From: Acanthosoma haemorrhoidale
Taxonomy: Eukaryota > Arthropoda > Insecta > Hemiptera > Acanthosomatidae
Direction of reading: 5' to 3'
DNA length: 64,000 nucleotides
Assembly: GCA_930367205.1 (NCBI GenBank)
Contig: OV884015.1
Coordinates: 108,564,509-108,628,508, forward strand
Made by a program: the position numbers and the translations under genes. Positions within the stretch are counted from its first letter, which is position 1. Every line of letters begins with the position of its first letter. Below are positions 1-11,059 of the stretch, one piece after another. A model generated the notes under the pieces. That model was not told the origin of the DNA. It ran no database searches and worked only from the letters and a program-made list of their open reading frames with translations.

Positions 1-3000
1 GTATAATATTTATTTTTGAGCCATTTCCATGAGGTGACAAAGTATATTTAATCGTCTGTTATTTTCTTGTCTTAGGAAGTGACATGGTGTCCCCAAGTGA
101 GTCACTTCGTCTAGTGTAAGACCTGGTTGGTTATAAAGGAACACCGGAGGCTGTCATTCTTATCATTCATTTTGAGTATACATTTAGTCCTACATGATAC
201 AAAAGTACCGATGAAAGATTGCTCAGTACATGTTTCAAAGTAAAACCTCTCCACTTCTTGCTGGACGATTATTGAGCTTTAACGAAATCCCCCCCGCCCA
301 CCAATGAATATAGAATTATACAGTGGCCATTAACGGGCAGAATTAGCCTCCCTCGGTGACTCGAAGTCACCCCTTCGTAGTTGATGGCCTCAGTAATGTT
401 ACAGCCTTTTCTGCCTCAACCGTAAAATTTTATGTTTACACCTTGTCACGGCTTTAGTATAAAGGGGGGGGGGCTGAGTCTAATTTTGTATTTGGTGTAA
501 AAGTAGTACCCCCACCAATTAACTGTTTTACAACCGCCGGCTGTCGGCAACACTGTCTTCACTTGTTACGGTTATGTCAGTAATTGGCAGGTGCACTTAC
601 TCCAAACCTTCCCACTTTAGGATTTTATCTCTGACAGTACAATACAATATAGCTTCTCCAAGTGTTTTAGTTTGAAAAAGTTCATGTTTTCTTGAGTGAT
701 GTATGAGTTATGTTCTAAGTTTCCAGTGTCACAAAAAGTGAAAGAACATAAATAAGTGTTGATGGGCGTTGCGAAAATGGTCTTGTTTAGTGACGCTGTG
801 TTTATACAATATAATATTTATGATGAACCCGACGTGCCAGCCTCTAAAGTAATTTCTGTACATTTTGCGATTGGTATTGAAATCATTCTAGATCCTCTAC
901 ATAATCTATTGAGGAAAGATAAAAAAAAATATATCTAGTAAGAATAATGTGAGCAGTCATTCATACAACAAAAACATTGCTTTGTACACAACCAATTTTA
1001 AGAACAAAAAACCAGTAGCATATGTTTCGAAGAAATTAAATAAAGCTATAATAAGGAAAAAAAACAACAATATATGGTAATTACCAAAACTAATGTATTT
1101 TTTAAGAGATTTATTCAGTATTAAAACTAAGATGAGCTAGTATTTCTGATTAATAGATTTTAATTTAAAAAATGCTGTTCAATATTTATCGAAAATACAG
1201 TTCATTTAATTTGAATGAAAAAAATGACATAAATTATGTCATAATACAAGTTAAGCTATAAACGTAACTATGGCCTATTACAATTCCTTGATCAGAAGTT
1301 TTTGCCGAATTTAGTAGGAAAAGAAATAAACTAAGAATTCATTCCTCTAGACGTTAATAAAGTTCTGCATACAGTGTATTAAATTGTGATTTTAATGCAG
1401 GAGTATACTTAGAATAAGGATTTTTTTGATACAATTAATTGAAATGAATTTAATCTATACATTATTGTAATACTAATAATTTGTAAAATATATATACTAA
1501 TAATTTATCAGGAAATATTATAAAAAAATAGCTTACAAAGGGAATAATGTGCCTTATGGAACATAAACACGTACAGAACATAAATAATGATAAATCAAAT
1601 TAAGTGTGCAATACATGCTTAAGGTTTATACCTTCAGAAAACTTGAGAATAAAATCTAGAACGAATGAGGAACTGGGATACTTGACATATTACATATTCC
1701 GGTATGATATTTAAATAAGACACAACCCAGGAAAAAGTAATCAAAAAGCGAATCGTTTTGGTAGAAATCCTGAAAAAACATTGAAAACAGTAAATTTAAT
1801 AAGTTTGGAAGACATGAAAAATGACGTACCATATTTCTCAACGCTTATTATAATATTATATACTGATTATTGTTCAGTTAATTTACAGTAATTTAAAGTA
1901 CGGATAAAAAACTTAAACTAAAAAATTAGGCCCGTTTATGTTATTTTTATTACATCCCAAGTCCCAGCTTCGAAATGATAATTTATAAATACTATAAAAT
2001 TCGAAACAGGAATGATTTACTATGAACCTCTTGATAGCAAAGTATTAGCTTCTTAACGTTCTATATTTAGTTATTTAAAAAAATACACGGTTATTGTAAT
2101 AATTTTATTTATAATCAGCATAAAGAAAATAGTTAAATTCAGATAAAAATTAATAAGGCCATTGATATTCATGTGACAATGTGACGGCCATCTAATGTGT
2201 CTTCCAACTGGAACAGTCGTACAAAGCTGAGCTTCGCCTCTCTCCTCTAAACTTCCTCAAGCCTCTCTACTCATTGTTTTAACAGTTCACAAAATGTTCA
2301 TGCTTGATAAACTCCAGCCTTACATTCATCCTCTGAAAATGAGAGTGTAGAATATCTAACCTCTGCAGGTAGCATTGAGTAACTATCTTCCAGAACTTTT
2401 GCAAGTTCAGAATCTTGGATGTAAACATGCATTGGTACAATTTACATGTTCATGTCATCGTCATGACAATCAAAGTTGTTGTCTAAAGGGCTTAGAGCAT
2501 CGAGAAACAACATCATCATTAAATCTGCTAGAAAAAAAAATTAAAGATTGGTAACATTGAAAAAATTTTCTTTTTAGGAAATTTAATAGGTTTTTTAAAA
2601 ATAGAAATCATTCAATGAAGGATAAAGTATGATAACAACTACACTTCATACTGGTATCAATTAATATGAATAATAGTTTCAATTATTTTAATTAAGGGAT
2701 ATTATTTACATGGCGGATTGTTATCTTAGCCCTAACAGTGGATACTAATTGAAATTCAATTATGCTCGTGCATCCTTTGATCTGTTGTGGTCCTTGGCGG
2801 AGGCTTTGAGCCTCTCCATTCGAGGAGCAGACACTTCACAAGTTAATTTCACTGATGGAGTCCAATACACTACTATTAATATTAATGACCCGTTGTATAC
2901 ACCTCCCTGTATCTAGGCTGCACAATCCATCTTATAGATTTATTTCTTGTTTGTTTATTTTTTTTTTTTTTTCGAAAGTGATCGATAATAAATACCTTTG

Positions 3001-3029
3001 CGTATTCGTCAAAATGATTACTATTCCAC
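1..3029. other. AT-rich gene-free stretch
   Basis: No gene is recognised here. The sequence is AT-rich with many short A and T runs, including a run of about 21 T at 2951-2971. The open frames of 60-80 codons show no family motif and no codon bias. Two slightly GC-richer patches (about 280-560 and 2160-2480) are unexplained; the first holds a short hairpin around 358-380 formed by gtgactcga and its complement. Confidence 0.5.
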
Positions 3030-3222
3030 CAGAGACTCATAGAGATTTTGGACTCGTTGCAACACCTAACATACCCAGTGTTTAACACCATGACCCCGCC
3101 ATCCTTCCCGCATCGATAGTAACAGACTTTCGGGGAAAATTAAGTTAAGACTTTGTTTGTAAGATTTTTATGATTCATAAAGTGAGCCCCATCACTTTTA
3201 TAGACACTGTATGTATAATGTA
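3030..3222 (+). repeat. J2 jockey-like LINE 3' end, left half (split copy)
   Basis: The frame ending near 3117 reads LDSLQHLTYPVFNTMTPP, matching the C-terminus of the other J2 copies (FDSLQYLTNPVFNT type). A 3' untranslated part follows with the family signature GTGAGCCCCATCAC at 3182-3195. The copy is 5'-truncated, as usual for LINEs. At 3222 it is broken by a mariner insertion and it resumes at 4086. Only the last few dozen codons of the reverse-transcriptase ORF survive, so it cannot be active. Confidence 0.7.
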
Positions 3223-4085
3223 TCAGGGGGACCGATAAATAATGTCTTTTTTTTTTTTACATTAAATTCAAACAGATAAATTTTTAACAAGGTTTTGTTT
3301 TTGATCAATGATGTAATCACCCTAGTTATCAACCTTTTGCCATCTAGTGTGCAAATTTTGTATTATTTTAAACATCATCCAAATTTTGAAATTTTTAGCA
3401 ATCGGCTTTAATGGTAATCCGAAGGCGCAATATTGGGCGAGTATGGTGCATGAGGCTGGAGATGAAAAATGGGTCCTCTATGATAACCCAAACATCTCTC
3501 CGCATGAATCGGCACGAAGTACAGCTAAGCCAGGTTTACACTCCAAAAAGGCGCTTTTGTGTATTTGGTGGAGTATTCGCGGGGTCGTTCATCGCTGATA
3601 CCTGGAAAAACTGTGAATGCAGATCTTTACAGTGAGCAATTGGATCGAGTAAATCAATCTTTAATTGAAAATTGCCCAGCGATTGTTAATAAAAAAAGGC
3701 TTTATTCTGCAACACGATAATACAAGACCCCACTGCGCCTATTTTTTCTGCAAGAACCCTCGAAAAAATTAATGAATTTGGGTGGGAGGTATTGCCTCAA
3801 CCACCATACTCGCCCGATATCGTATTCCCATTTATTCCGATCGCTACATTTTCTAAGTGGCAAAAAATTAAAAAAATTTGGATAAAGTCCAAAATGCCAT
3901 CTCCAGATATTTTTCTCAGTAACCAATCGATTTTGATCGATCAGGCATTGAAAATTTGCACACTATATAGCAAAAGGTTGCTGATAAAGAGGGTAATTAC
4001 ATCATTGATTAAAATCAAAAACTTGTTTAAAATTTATCTGTTTGAATTTAATGTAAAAAAAAACATTACTTTCAGTTTCCCCTAA
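3223..4085 (+). mobile_element. mariner-family transposon, internally deleted
   Basis: The element is bounded by TA on both sides (3221-3222 and 4086-4087) and has long imperfect terminal inverted repeats of roughly 130-145 bp; both arms carry the stretch ACATTAAATTCAAACAGAT and end near GTGCAAATTT. Its total length of about 0.86 kb is short for a mariner of about 1.3 kb. The interior codes on the plus strand for the catalytic half of the transposase only. The N-terminal DNA-binding half is missing and the frame is broken. Non-autonomous. Confidence 0.85.
3411..3930 (+). pseudogene. mariner transposase catalytic-domain pseudogene
   Basis: Read across frames, the pieces match the DD34D catalytic domain of mariner transposases. 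GDEKWVLYDN (about 3460-3490) carries the first Asp. PGLHSKKALLCIWW (about 3530-3575) is the usual central block. LYSEQLDRVNQSLIENCPAI spans about 3626-3685. HDNTRPH (about 3713-3733) carries the second Asp, and PPYSPDI (about 3800-3820) the third. There are several frameshifts and at least one stop. The helix-turn-helix N-terminus is absent. The three acidic positions can still be recognised, but the reading frame is dead. Confidence 0.85.
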
Positions 4086-4160
4086 TACATTGTACCTTTG
4101 TGACAAATCGTAAATCGTAGGACAATCGTAAGTCACAGTGTAAAATTGTATAAAATTTTA
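4086..4160 (+). repeat. J2 LINE 3' end, right half of split copy
   Basis: This continues the untranslated tail interrupted at 3222. The uninterrupted J2 copy at 5238 reads ATGTATAATGTACAT across the equivalent point. Joining 3212-3222 to 4088 onward, with one TA removed, gives the same order. The stretch TGTAAAATTGTATAAAATTT near 4140 matches the tails of other J2 copies. Confidence 0.6.
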
Positions 4161-4813
4161 TTTAGTTTTATGTCATTTTTTTTTTTTTTATCATTGTTTT
4201 GAGTTTACTCCTGATAACCTTGTAAAGGAAGGTGTAACCACAATTTTTTAGGATTCTTTTTTTAATTGAATTATGTATTATACATTTTTTTGGCTTTTAT
4301 GAAAGTTTTGGATGATGATGGGCTTCACCCTCTATTCCGGTGATAAATGTGGTTTCTAAATGATAAGTATTTTCGCATATTTCTAAGTAATGTTCAGATG
4401 CTGTAGTTAGAGGTCCCGCATTGAAGATGGTCCCATAATACCCACTCAATATTCCGGGATAAGGTACCCACGGGGGACAGGACGTGAGTTGGAGATATCC
4501 TCAGATGTACATCTCCTATCCGTTTTATTTAATCCTTTTCGGGACTGTGGAGGCGTCCTGGACCCCATCCATCATGGCTGGTCTGGAGGCGTCAGGGTCC
4601 TCTGCCGTCTGAATACATCCCCTGTCGTCGGCTTAGATTTATTACATGTGATATCTCTCGCGGATCCCATCCCTCTATCCCGTCTCATCCCACCATCCAG
4701 TATTAAGTTGCATTTGGTTGTCAAACCGGCCGAAAAAGGAATATTTCACACCTTTTCCCCTTCCCTGTATATTCCCATGTACTCTTATAGAGTATCACCA
4801 GGAATAGGCCTTA

Positions 4814-4853
<40 letters not shown>

Positions 4854-5237
4854 TACATTTATAACTATTAATATTTGGCGCCAACTAAAGCTTAATTAAG
4901 TTTTATTTTGAAAAAAAATATCGTTTTAAACTTATTGAATAAGTTTTTACTCTTAGAGATTGCCAAAATAATCTAGCGGTTGAACCACTCACCATCGCAT
5001 TCCGACATTATGATTAACACTATTTTATATTTAAATATTTGTCGTAAAATAAAAATTTTCTTTTAACTGCGTTAAGGTGTTGTAAGTTGCTGGAAACCAG
5101 GACCTTTAGAGAAAACTTTGTTATTTTTGTATTGAAGGACCTGGACAGAAAAACATGAAAATTTTGAACCATTTTGTTAACATATATACATAATCAATAA
5201 AAAAAAAAAAAGAAAAAAAAAAGATTTGTGCTGCAAG
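4161..5237. other. unassigned stretch with a TA microsatellite
   Basis: About 4290-4800 is GC-richer and gives a 136-codon open frame at 4489-4899, but its end is a run of Tyr-Ile codons from the TA repeat and no motif is recognised. It may be the edge of an unidentified repeat. The rest is AT-rich, ending in an A-rich run near 5200-5222. Confidence 0.4.
4816..4850. repeat. (TA)n microsatellite
   Basis: An uninterrupted alternating TA tract of about 35 bp. Confidence 0.95.
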
Positions 5238-5640
5238 TTTTTTACTCGTTGCAGCACTTCACAAACCCAGTATTTAACACATAGTGTAGCCAGAGACCCC
5301 GCCACCCTTCCCGCATCGATGGCAACAGACTGTCGGGGAAAAATAGGTCAAGATTCAGTTTAAGGTTTTATTGTTAGATGTAAGTTAGTTTTAAGTTTAT
5401 GATAAATAAGGTGAGCCCCAATTACTTTTAATAATAAATTCAGTCCATTAATGTATAATGTACATCATTATTATACTTTTGTACAATGCAGATCACTATT
5501 TTTCATACTTGAATTTGTATAAAATGTAGCCAAGCTACAGGAAATACAATGAAGCAATTGTAAATAGATTCGTTTGTAGAATGTATATTTTTGTAACAAG
5601 GGGATATGGGGGAATTTTTGTTTTGTGTCATAACTGTGAT
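5238..5640 (+). repeat. J2 jockey-like LINE 3' end
   Basis: The coding tail reads SLQHFTNPVFNT and then stops near 5282. The family 3' untranslated block follows: CCCGCATCGATGGCAACAG near 5309, the chain CTGTCGGGGAAAA, and GTGAGCCCC near 5412. It ends before 5650 without a clear poly(A). It is 5'-truncated to almost nothing of the ORF. This copy is the best in-window reference for the insertion site of the mariner at 3223. Confidence 0.7.
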
Positions 5641-6575
5641 TAGATTTGACTAGACATACAATATGAATGAATTTTCTGAATGAATTTTAAATCCTAGGGC
5701 TGTCGAGTGAAATTGAATTAGTTGTTTCGAGTTGATATAACCGCAGTGCTTTGAGTGCATTATGCTCTGCCCTCGGGTGTGGGGCATTCCGAATGGGCCA
5801 TTTAAGCCTAAAAGTTTCATAAAAACGGTCGCATATTCAAAAAAAAAAAAATGGAGAAGAATATTAAAAGGACAGTGGCGGTTAAGTAAAAGCAGTTAGC
5901 GGCTCGTTAGCGAGTGGTTTTCGGGGGCTATTCTTTGCCAGATTCGATTTGAATTTAAAATGAATGTAAAACAGTGTTGCGGGCTGAGCACTCTCTCTCG
6001 GTCTGTCCTCTGTGGGTGATATTACCATTTTCTTTATCTGCCGAGTAGCGGTGGGGGGCGGACTACCCGACTACCCCTCCGGTAGAACATTTCTGGCGCG
6101 CGCGGGAGATGTAAATGCCCGCTCTCTGTTGCCGCGCCAGCACGCTATAATTAAAACAATCAATCAACCCTTAGCAGACTGCTGCTTGCTGTGGAGGGAT
6201 GTTGCAGCAATTAAAAGGGGCTTTGCTCCCGACCGCGGCACTACACTACGGTAATAAGGCCGACCGCACGCAGACACCTTAACCGGTCCATTTTTCTACT
6301 TTCTGACTGCGCCATTACTGCCAACTGTCTCCTGCCACTTCTCTCGTCAGGCGTCGCTTGCGCTCAGGAATTTAATTTAGGTTTCAACTCGGGGCACTCG
6401 TTGTGTCAAATCTAAATAATAATTATCACTGGACAAAAATTGTATTCAAGCTTCATTAAGTAAGCTTGTCTTTGTCAACTATCCTTAACTTACTTGCATA
6501 CTTGCAAAGCTCCTTAAATATTAAAAAGATATGATTTTGTAAATAGAACATACAGAAATAAATACTATACATTTT

Positions 6576-6641
6576 GCCCAAGTTCAATAGAGTGGAGTCT
6601 GCCTACTAAGCTTGCTGGGTTCGATTCCTAGTACCCTGGGC
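6576..6641 (+). ncRNA. tRNA-like pol III unit (pseudogene or SINE head)
   Basis: The segment starts GCCCAAG and ends CCTGGGC, which pair 6 of 7 like an acceptor stem. It contains CTGGG-TTCGATT-CCTAG, a perfect five-pair T arm (one GU) with a B-box loop GGTTCGATTCC. A run of ten T follows after ATA (6645-6654), as a pol III terminator would. The middle is about 8-10 nt too short for normal D and anticodon arms, and two or three extra bases separate the T arm from the acceptor strand. It is probably a decayed tRNA or SINE promoter; chance is possible. Confidence 0.3.
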
Positions 6642-7099
6642 ATATTTTTTTTTTGAGCTTGAGGGATACTTTCTTAGTCCTAGGAGGTATAATGACTACT
6701 AAATGTTATGTTATTTTATAGTTGTTAGTGACTAAAACTACTGTGCCTAGTAAATTGGGGTCTATTGCTGTAACCCGGGAGGTCGGTATGGAATTGCTTC
6801 AACATAGACTAACTACCATGTAGTCTGTATGTATCAAATATATCGAATTTGTATTAATTGCTTTACAAAATGCATTACCCAGAGACACAAAATGAGTATT
6901 TTAATCTTTGATCATGACCTGTGATCTGTCTCAAATACAAACTAGATCTGTAGAACCTCAAGAGATCGCTTGTCAAAGACTTTCTTTTGACTTTGAAAGG
7001 ACTAAAAAATATTTCAGCGGGGCAGAGTCGCTATCATTATAAAGTGGATTACTGGCTGTGGTAAGCCCTCCCACTGCTCTTATAACTTTTTATCCAAAG

Positions 7100-7215
7100 A
7101 AGAAAAAGGTATTGACATGACGGCCGTGATTCGAACCTGTGACATACTGGTTATAATGTATGCGTTAGTTGGTGGTGAAGACCTGAGCAGTGTCAACCTC
7201 ATTAGCCACTTATTA
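7100..7215 (-). repeat. possible tRNA-derived SINE promoter
   Basis: On the minus strand TGGCTAATGAGG (7208-7197) resembles a pol III A box, and GGTTCGAATCA (7138-7128) is a good B box, about 59 nt apart. A short T run follows at about 7108-7104. No second copy is seen in the window, so the repeat status is inferred from the boxes alone. Confidence 0.25.
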
Positions 7216-7397
7216 CGGACTAACTTAGCCTAGGAATTGCTGTTGAGGTTCGGTTTTCGGCTATGGTTGGCTAGCCAAATTTTTATGGCTTACTATAAAA
7301 GCATTTATAAATATGAACGAAATTTTAATGGAATAAATCCACTAAAGAAGTCAAATTAGAAATGTACTAAAACTACTTTATTTTTTTAAAATGAAAA

Positions 7398-7930
7398 CCG
7401 TTAATGCCCCTTATTAAGTCAGCAACAAAACCCTTTATAACGATCTTAATATACTCTAAAATTCTTTAACTCATTCCTTTCAAGCAAAAAAGTCGAACAT
7501 CAAACGTATCCAATCCTTTCAATCAAAAGTCCTGAGAACAATAGTAAATGCCCCTTATTAAGTCATCAACAAAACCCTTCATAACAACCTACATTCTTGA
7601 GCTCATCCCTTCCAAGTTCATGAAATTCCATAGTAAGCTATCCAACCACTCTAATCACCTAGCCCAGTCATTGCACTGCACCACTCATCACTACAATCCT
7701 CCTCGGAGACTGAAACGGCAGTAGCCTCGTGACCTGCTATAAATGCGTGACAGTGGGAGTCCTGGCAATGGCCAGTTTCTCCAATCATGTCCTGAGGGTC
7801 TGTGATTGTATGAATGAGCGAGTGAATGATGAATTGTAAATATGGTATGAATGGGAACATTTATCACAATTACTTATTGCTTGATGAGGCAGGTTGTAAT
7901 TTTAGCACAAATAAGAATATTATATATATA
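7398..7930 (+). repeat. J1 jockey-like LINE 3' end with internal tandem duplication
   Basis: Codes for the J1 C-terminus (KSNIKRIQSFQSKVLRTIV near 7486, then FMKFHSKLSNHSNHLAQSLH). The 3' untranslated tail GAATGAGCGAGTGAATGATG follows, ending in a TA-rich tail near 7921. The piece 7398-7480 repeats the segment that also follows at 7545-7600 (TGCCCCTTATTAAGTCA, then ACAAAACCCTT), so about 150 bp of the coding end is tandemly duplicated. It is truncated at the 5' side and frameshifted, and cannot code for an active enzyme. Confidence 0.8.
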
Positions 7931-8779
7931 TATAAATTAAAACCATTCTAGTGCTTGAATTTGAATCTCCTAAAGTTGACTTCTTGGTTAAAGAAAAAAA
8001 AAAAATGTCCTGGTTTTATAGTTGACAAAAAACAGCAACCCTATCCCATTGCTTTCTAACTTTGCGTGATCAAAGTTTGTTCAAACAAAGTGGAATGTGC
8101 ATACAGAAGTTTCAAAGGATTGATGAAAAAGATTGTTCACTCTTTGGGAGTTATCCCCCACAGAGGGGTCAGCGCTAGGTAGAAATTACGGATCAATTAT
8201 CCAGCCATTACTCGTATCCTCCCCTACCCGGGGGTACAAGAGGACGTCCCGGCAGTGTATTGATTGAGGGTGAGGATCCCGGTTCGATATTAGGCCAGCT
8301 AGCGAGGCTAAGCCCCGTGTACTTAGGGCCATTAGCGGAGCCCGTCACTAGGCTAAGCTCGGGGCTTTATTAAGTTTTAATGACTATGTATCGTTTCGAC
8401 TATGCACCTCGCCACGTCGCTGCTAATGGTCTGATTATTTCAATAGACCAGGCTATATAATGACCTGATGAAATATCCTTAATATTTGCGAGTTGATACA
8501 GCGCCATTTTAAAGGATGGGTGGGATCTTGAATAGCGAAATCAATGCTTACAGGATGGTACTCACTTGTTCTCCCTGGTGTACACCATGCTTGTGAAGGT
8601 CACGACCATGTATCCCAATTTATGTAAACATTTACTAAGATTTTCTCGTTAGAGTAAGCCCTACAAACGAGTGTGTTACTACATTCCAATTAAAATTTAA
8701 ATTTAAATTATATAAATATATGAAAGGTAATACGATATTAATAGTGTTTAATTTCAATGTAATTTTATACATACTTGAT
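7931..8779. other. gene-free stretch with a GC-rich patch
   Basis: No gene is seen. About 8150-8400 is GC-richer, with repeated, partly palindromic words (GGCTAAGCCCCG near 8306, GGCTAAGCTCGGGG near 8352). The 15-mer at 8165-8179 recurs at 18519. It may be a fragment of an unidentified repeat. Confidence 0.35.
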
Positions 8780-9925
8780 GAAGAAGAAAAAAAATAACAA
8801 AAATAAGGATAAAATAACACTAACGGACACCGAATCCAAGGTAAAATTCCAAGGAGCCATCAGGAAACCTTTCCAAATACAAACAGGGCTCAGGCAAGGA
8901 GACGGCCTCTCCCCAACACTGTTCAACGTAGTCCTGAAAAAAATGATGAAAGAGCTATGAAGAAACAATAATACGAGTGTGACAATAGGGACCAAGAACA
9001 ACCACGTCAAAGTAAAGTGCCTTGCCTACGCAGACGATCTTGCTCTTTTAGCGGAAACGAAAGAAGAGGCGATCGACCAAATAAACACACTGACAGAAAT
9101 AGCCGAAAAAACAGGTCTACAAATCTCATACGGAAAAACAGAACTAATGACTACAGGCCCAGGCTTCAAGAAGAAAGCAGTAGAAACCAAATACGGACCA
9201 ATAAAAGTTACACAAATTTAAGTGCATGGGCAAGACTATATGTAACAACGGTTCGGAAAAAGAAAGTATGAAAGAAAGAATCACCAAACTAGAGAGACTA
9301 AGTTTCGCAACCAGTAACGTATATAACAAGACAAACCTGTTCAATAGAGCGAAAATAAGACACTACATCACATTCGTTAAACCGGTAATATTATATGGGA
9401 CGGAAACCTCATGCCTCCCCAGTCTAGAGAAACTACTGAGAATAGAATGAAGAATCCTAAGAAGGATCTATGACCCTTAAAAGACACAAGAAGGATACAG
9501 ACTGAGATCTACAAAGACACAGAAGACCTAGAAACGGACATAGACACAAAAGACCTAGACACGGACATAAGGATCAGGAGACTGAAATTCCACTGACATA
9601 TGGTAAGAATGGCCCCGGAAAGACTAAACAAGGAAATATTCCAGAATATCCGAGGATACACCAAGCAGATGAAAGAAGAAACTGAAAGACTAGGAATAAC
9701 GGACCAGGATTGTCAGGACGGAGAAAGATACAGGAAAAGACTGGGGGAAATCAAGGTTCTTGTGGGAAAGAAAAAATCGAAAAAGGGAGTCGCGTGGACA
9801 GAAGAAATAAAACAAAAGCACGTAGAGATAATGAGGAAACATGGAAGGAATGGAAAAACAACAACAAGAAAAGAACCGAAAGTAATGATATTCGGGTGGT
9901 CTTTAAGGCCTTTCCATGACAAAAA
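8780..9925 (+). pseudogene. RTE-like LINE reverse transcriptase, 5'-truncated and broken
   Basis: From about 8850 the reading matches the second half of an RTE/BovB-type endonuclease-reverse transcriptase. TGLRQGDGLSPTLFN is the RT motif with GDGLSP. LAYADDLALLAE (about 9026-9060) carries the catalytic YADD box. FATSNVYNKTNLFNRAKIRH lies at about 9305-9360, and VILYGTETSC with LEKLLRIE at about 9390-9447. The post-RT tail is MVRMAPERLNKEIF (9600 onward). Frameshifts or stops near 8958, 9222 and 9450 break the frame. A second copy of the same family is at 52045-52681 on the minus strand. The first RT motifs and the endonuclease are absent. Confidence 0.85.
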
Positions 9926-10120
9926 ACAAACAAAACATAAACACTCAAAAATTTATCATTGATAAATAATAGATTAAAAATTAAATATATTCTGTTAAGA
10001 AAAGTCAGTAGGTCCTGCCTGTATGTAAACAAGCCATCTCTATTTATTTGCCAAATACCTAATAGTAGTAGTATAAATTTTATTAATTTGTTTCTTTCTC
10101 CGTAAAACAGATTTTTTTAT
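9926..10120. other. AT-rich gap
   Basis: An A- and T-rich spacer after the RTE-like remnant; nothing is recognised. Confidence 0.5.
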
Positions 10121-10271
10121 CAATTAAAGATTTTTTTATTCACATTTTAAATAAATAAAATTAAAATTGGTGTGTGAATCTCTCATTCATCGGCCAATAT
10201 CCCAACTCTTACATTCATTCATATATTCACGGCTAGGAATGAACTGTCATTCTAAGAAACGATAAATTCCC
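10121..10271 (+). repeat. left arm of a widely spaced inverted repeat
   Basis: About 150 bp whose reverse complement recurs at 13032-13176 with few differences. Landmarks include GGTGTGTGAATCTCTCATTC (10169-10188) and the ending AAACGATAAATTCCC. A 10 bp stretch near 10247-10256 is absent from the partner. The two arms are either the ends of a 3.06 kb DNA transposon or two separate insertions of one short element in opposite directions. Confidence 0.8.
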
Positions 10272-11059
10272 AAGCTGCCATGCTCGTACGAAAATAGCCG
10301 GACAGATGGCCCGGCTCGAAGTATGACGGACGCTGAAAGATGACTGACAGACGAAGATGGGGACTATTAAGAGGTTTCGACCGGAGCCACGACCGCTTCT
10401 TCAGCGCTGAGACAGCCACTTAGCCTGGCAATCATTCTCACCTGTCAGTCTTAGCAGCCTATTAAGAGTTAGGTTTCATAGGTAGCATTCATAGGCATGC
10501 ATCATCACTAGTAGTTATCACCATCGATTCCACCTGTCATAACGTTGAGGCTATTGTTGGAGTCGAGTCGCTCAGGTTTGTTTTTTTTCTTGAGTAAAAA
10601 GTCATTATTTTGAGTAGTCATGACATTGGCCTCGATCCCTTAATGCTCTTTTCTGAAAGGAAACGGTATATTCTAGGGTTCATTCAGCCTCACGAGGAAG
10701 AAATTCAAACTGTAGACACCATCCTGTTGAAAACGTTCAATACAATTAAAATATTTGTAGGTACAGCTTAAGACCCTTCAACCCAAACAAACAGGTTTCA
10801 GGCTCGTCTGTCATTGTTGGGACTAAGTATGAGGTTGGTACGTATGAAATGTCAGATTTTCTTTAAATGTGAACGACGTTTGTCTCCCAGTTTTTGTTAT
10901 GCTTTTGTTTTTGACATAACCTGGTTTATAGTCGTACTGTCCATTGCCAGAGTCACATTTTAGCAAAGAAGATTTTCTCAAAAGTGTCCCTTTTGTTATT
11001 TGCTTTGAATTTTTCACCGATATAAATTCAACCGATATTCGTGTAATTTTCTTATATGA
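10272..11059. other. unassigned spacer
   Basis: Nothing coding is recognised. A T-rich patch lies near 10578. About 10800-10850 has a GGTTGGTACGTATGAAATG stretch that faintly resembles a mariner end and could be the left end of the element represented by the fragment at 11060, but the match is too weak to call. Confidence 0.3.

Larger units (their letters stand above)
5641..7397. other. gene-free stretch with a GC-rich island
   Basis: No gene is recognised. About 5870-6400 is markedly GC-richer than its surroundings. It carries several CAATTA/TAATTA-type cores (for example TATAATTAAAACAATCAATC near 6145) inside GC-rich sequence, so it is a candidate conserved non-coding element. The 80-codon frame at 6012 looks like chance. 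Two tRNA-like signatures at 6576 and 7114 are listed separately. Confidence 0.4.

Noticed and set aside
4489..4899. 136-codon plus-strand frame
   Set aside because: The end is Tyr-Ile repeats from a TA microsatellite and no motif is found upstream.
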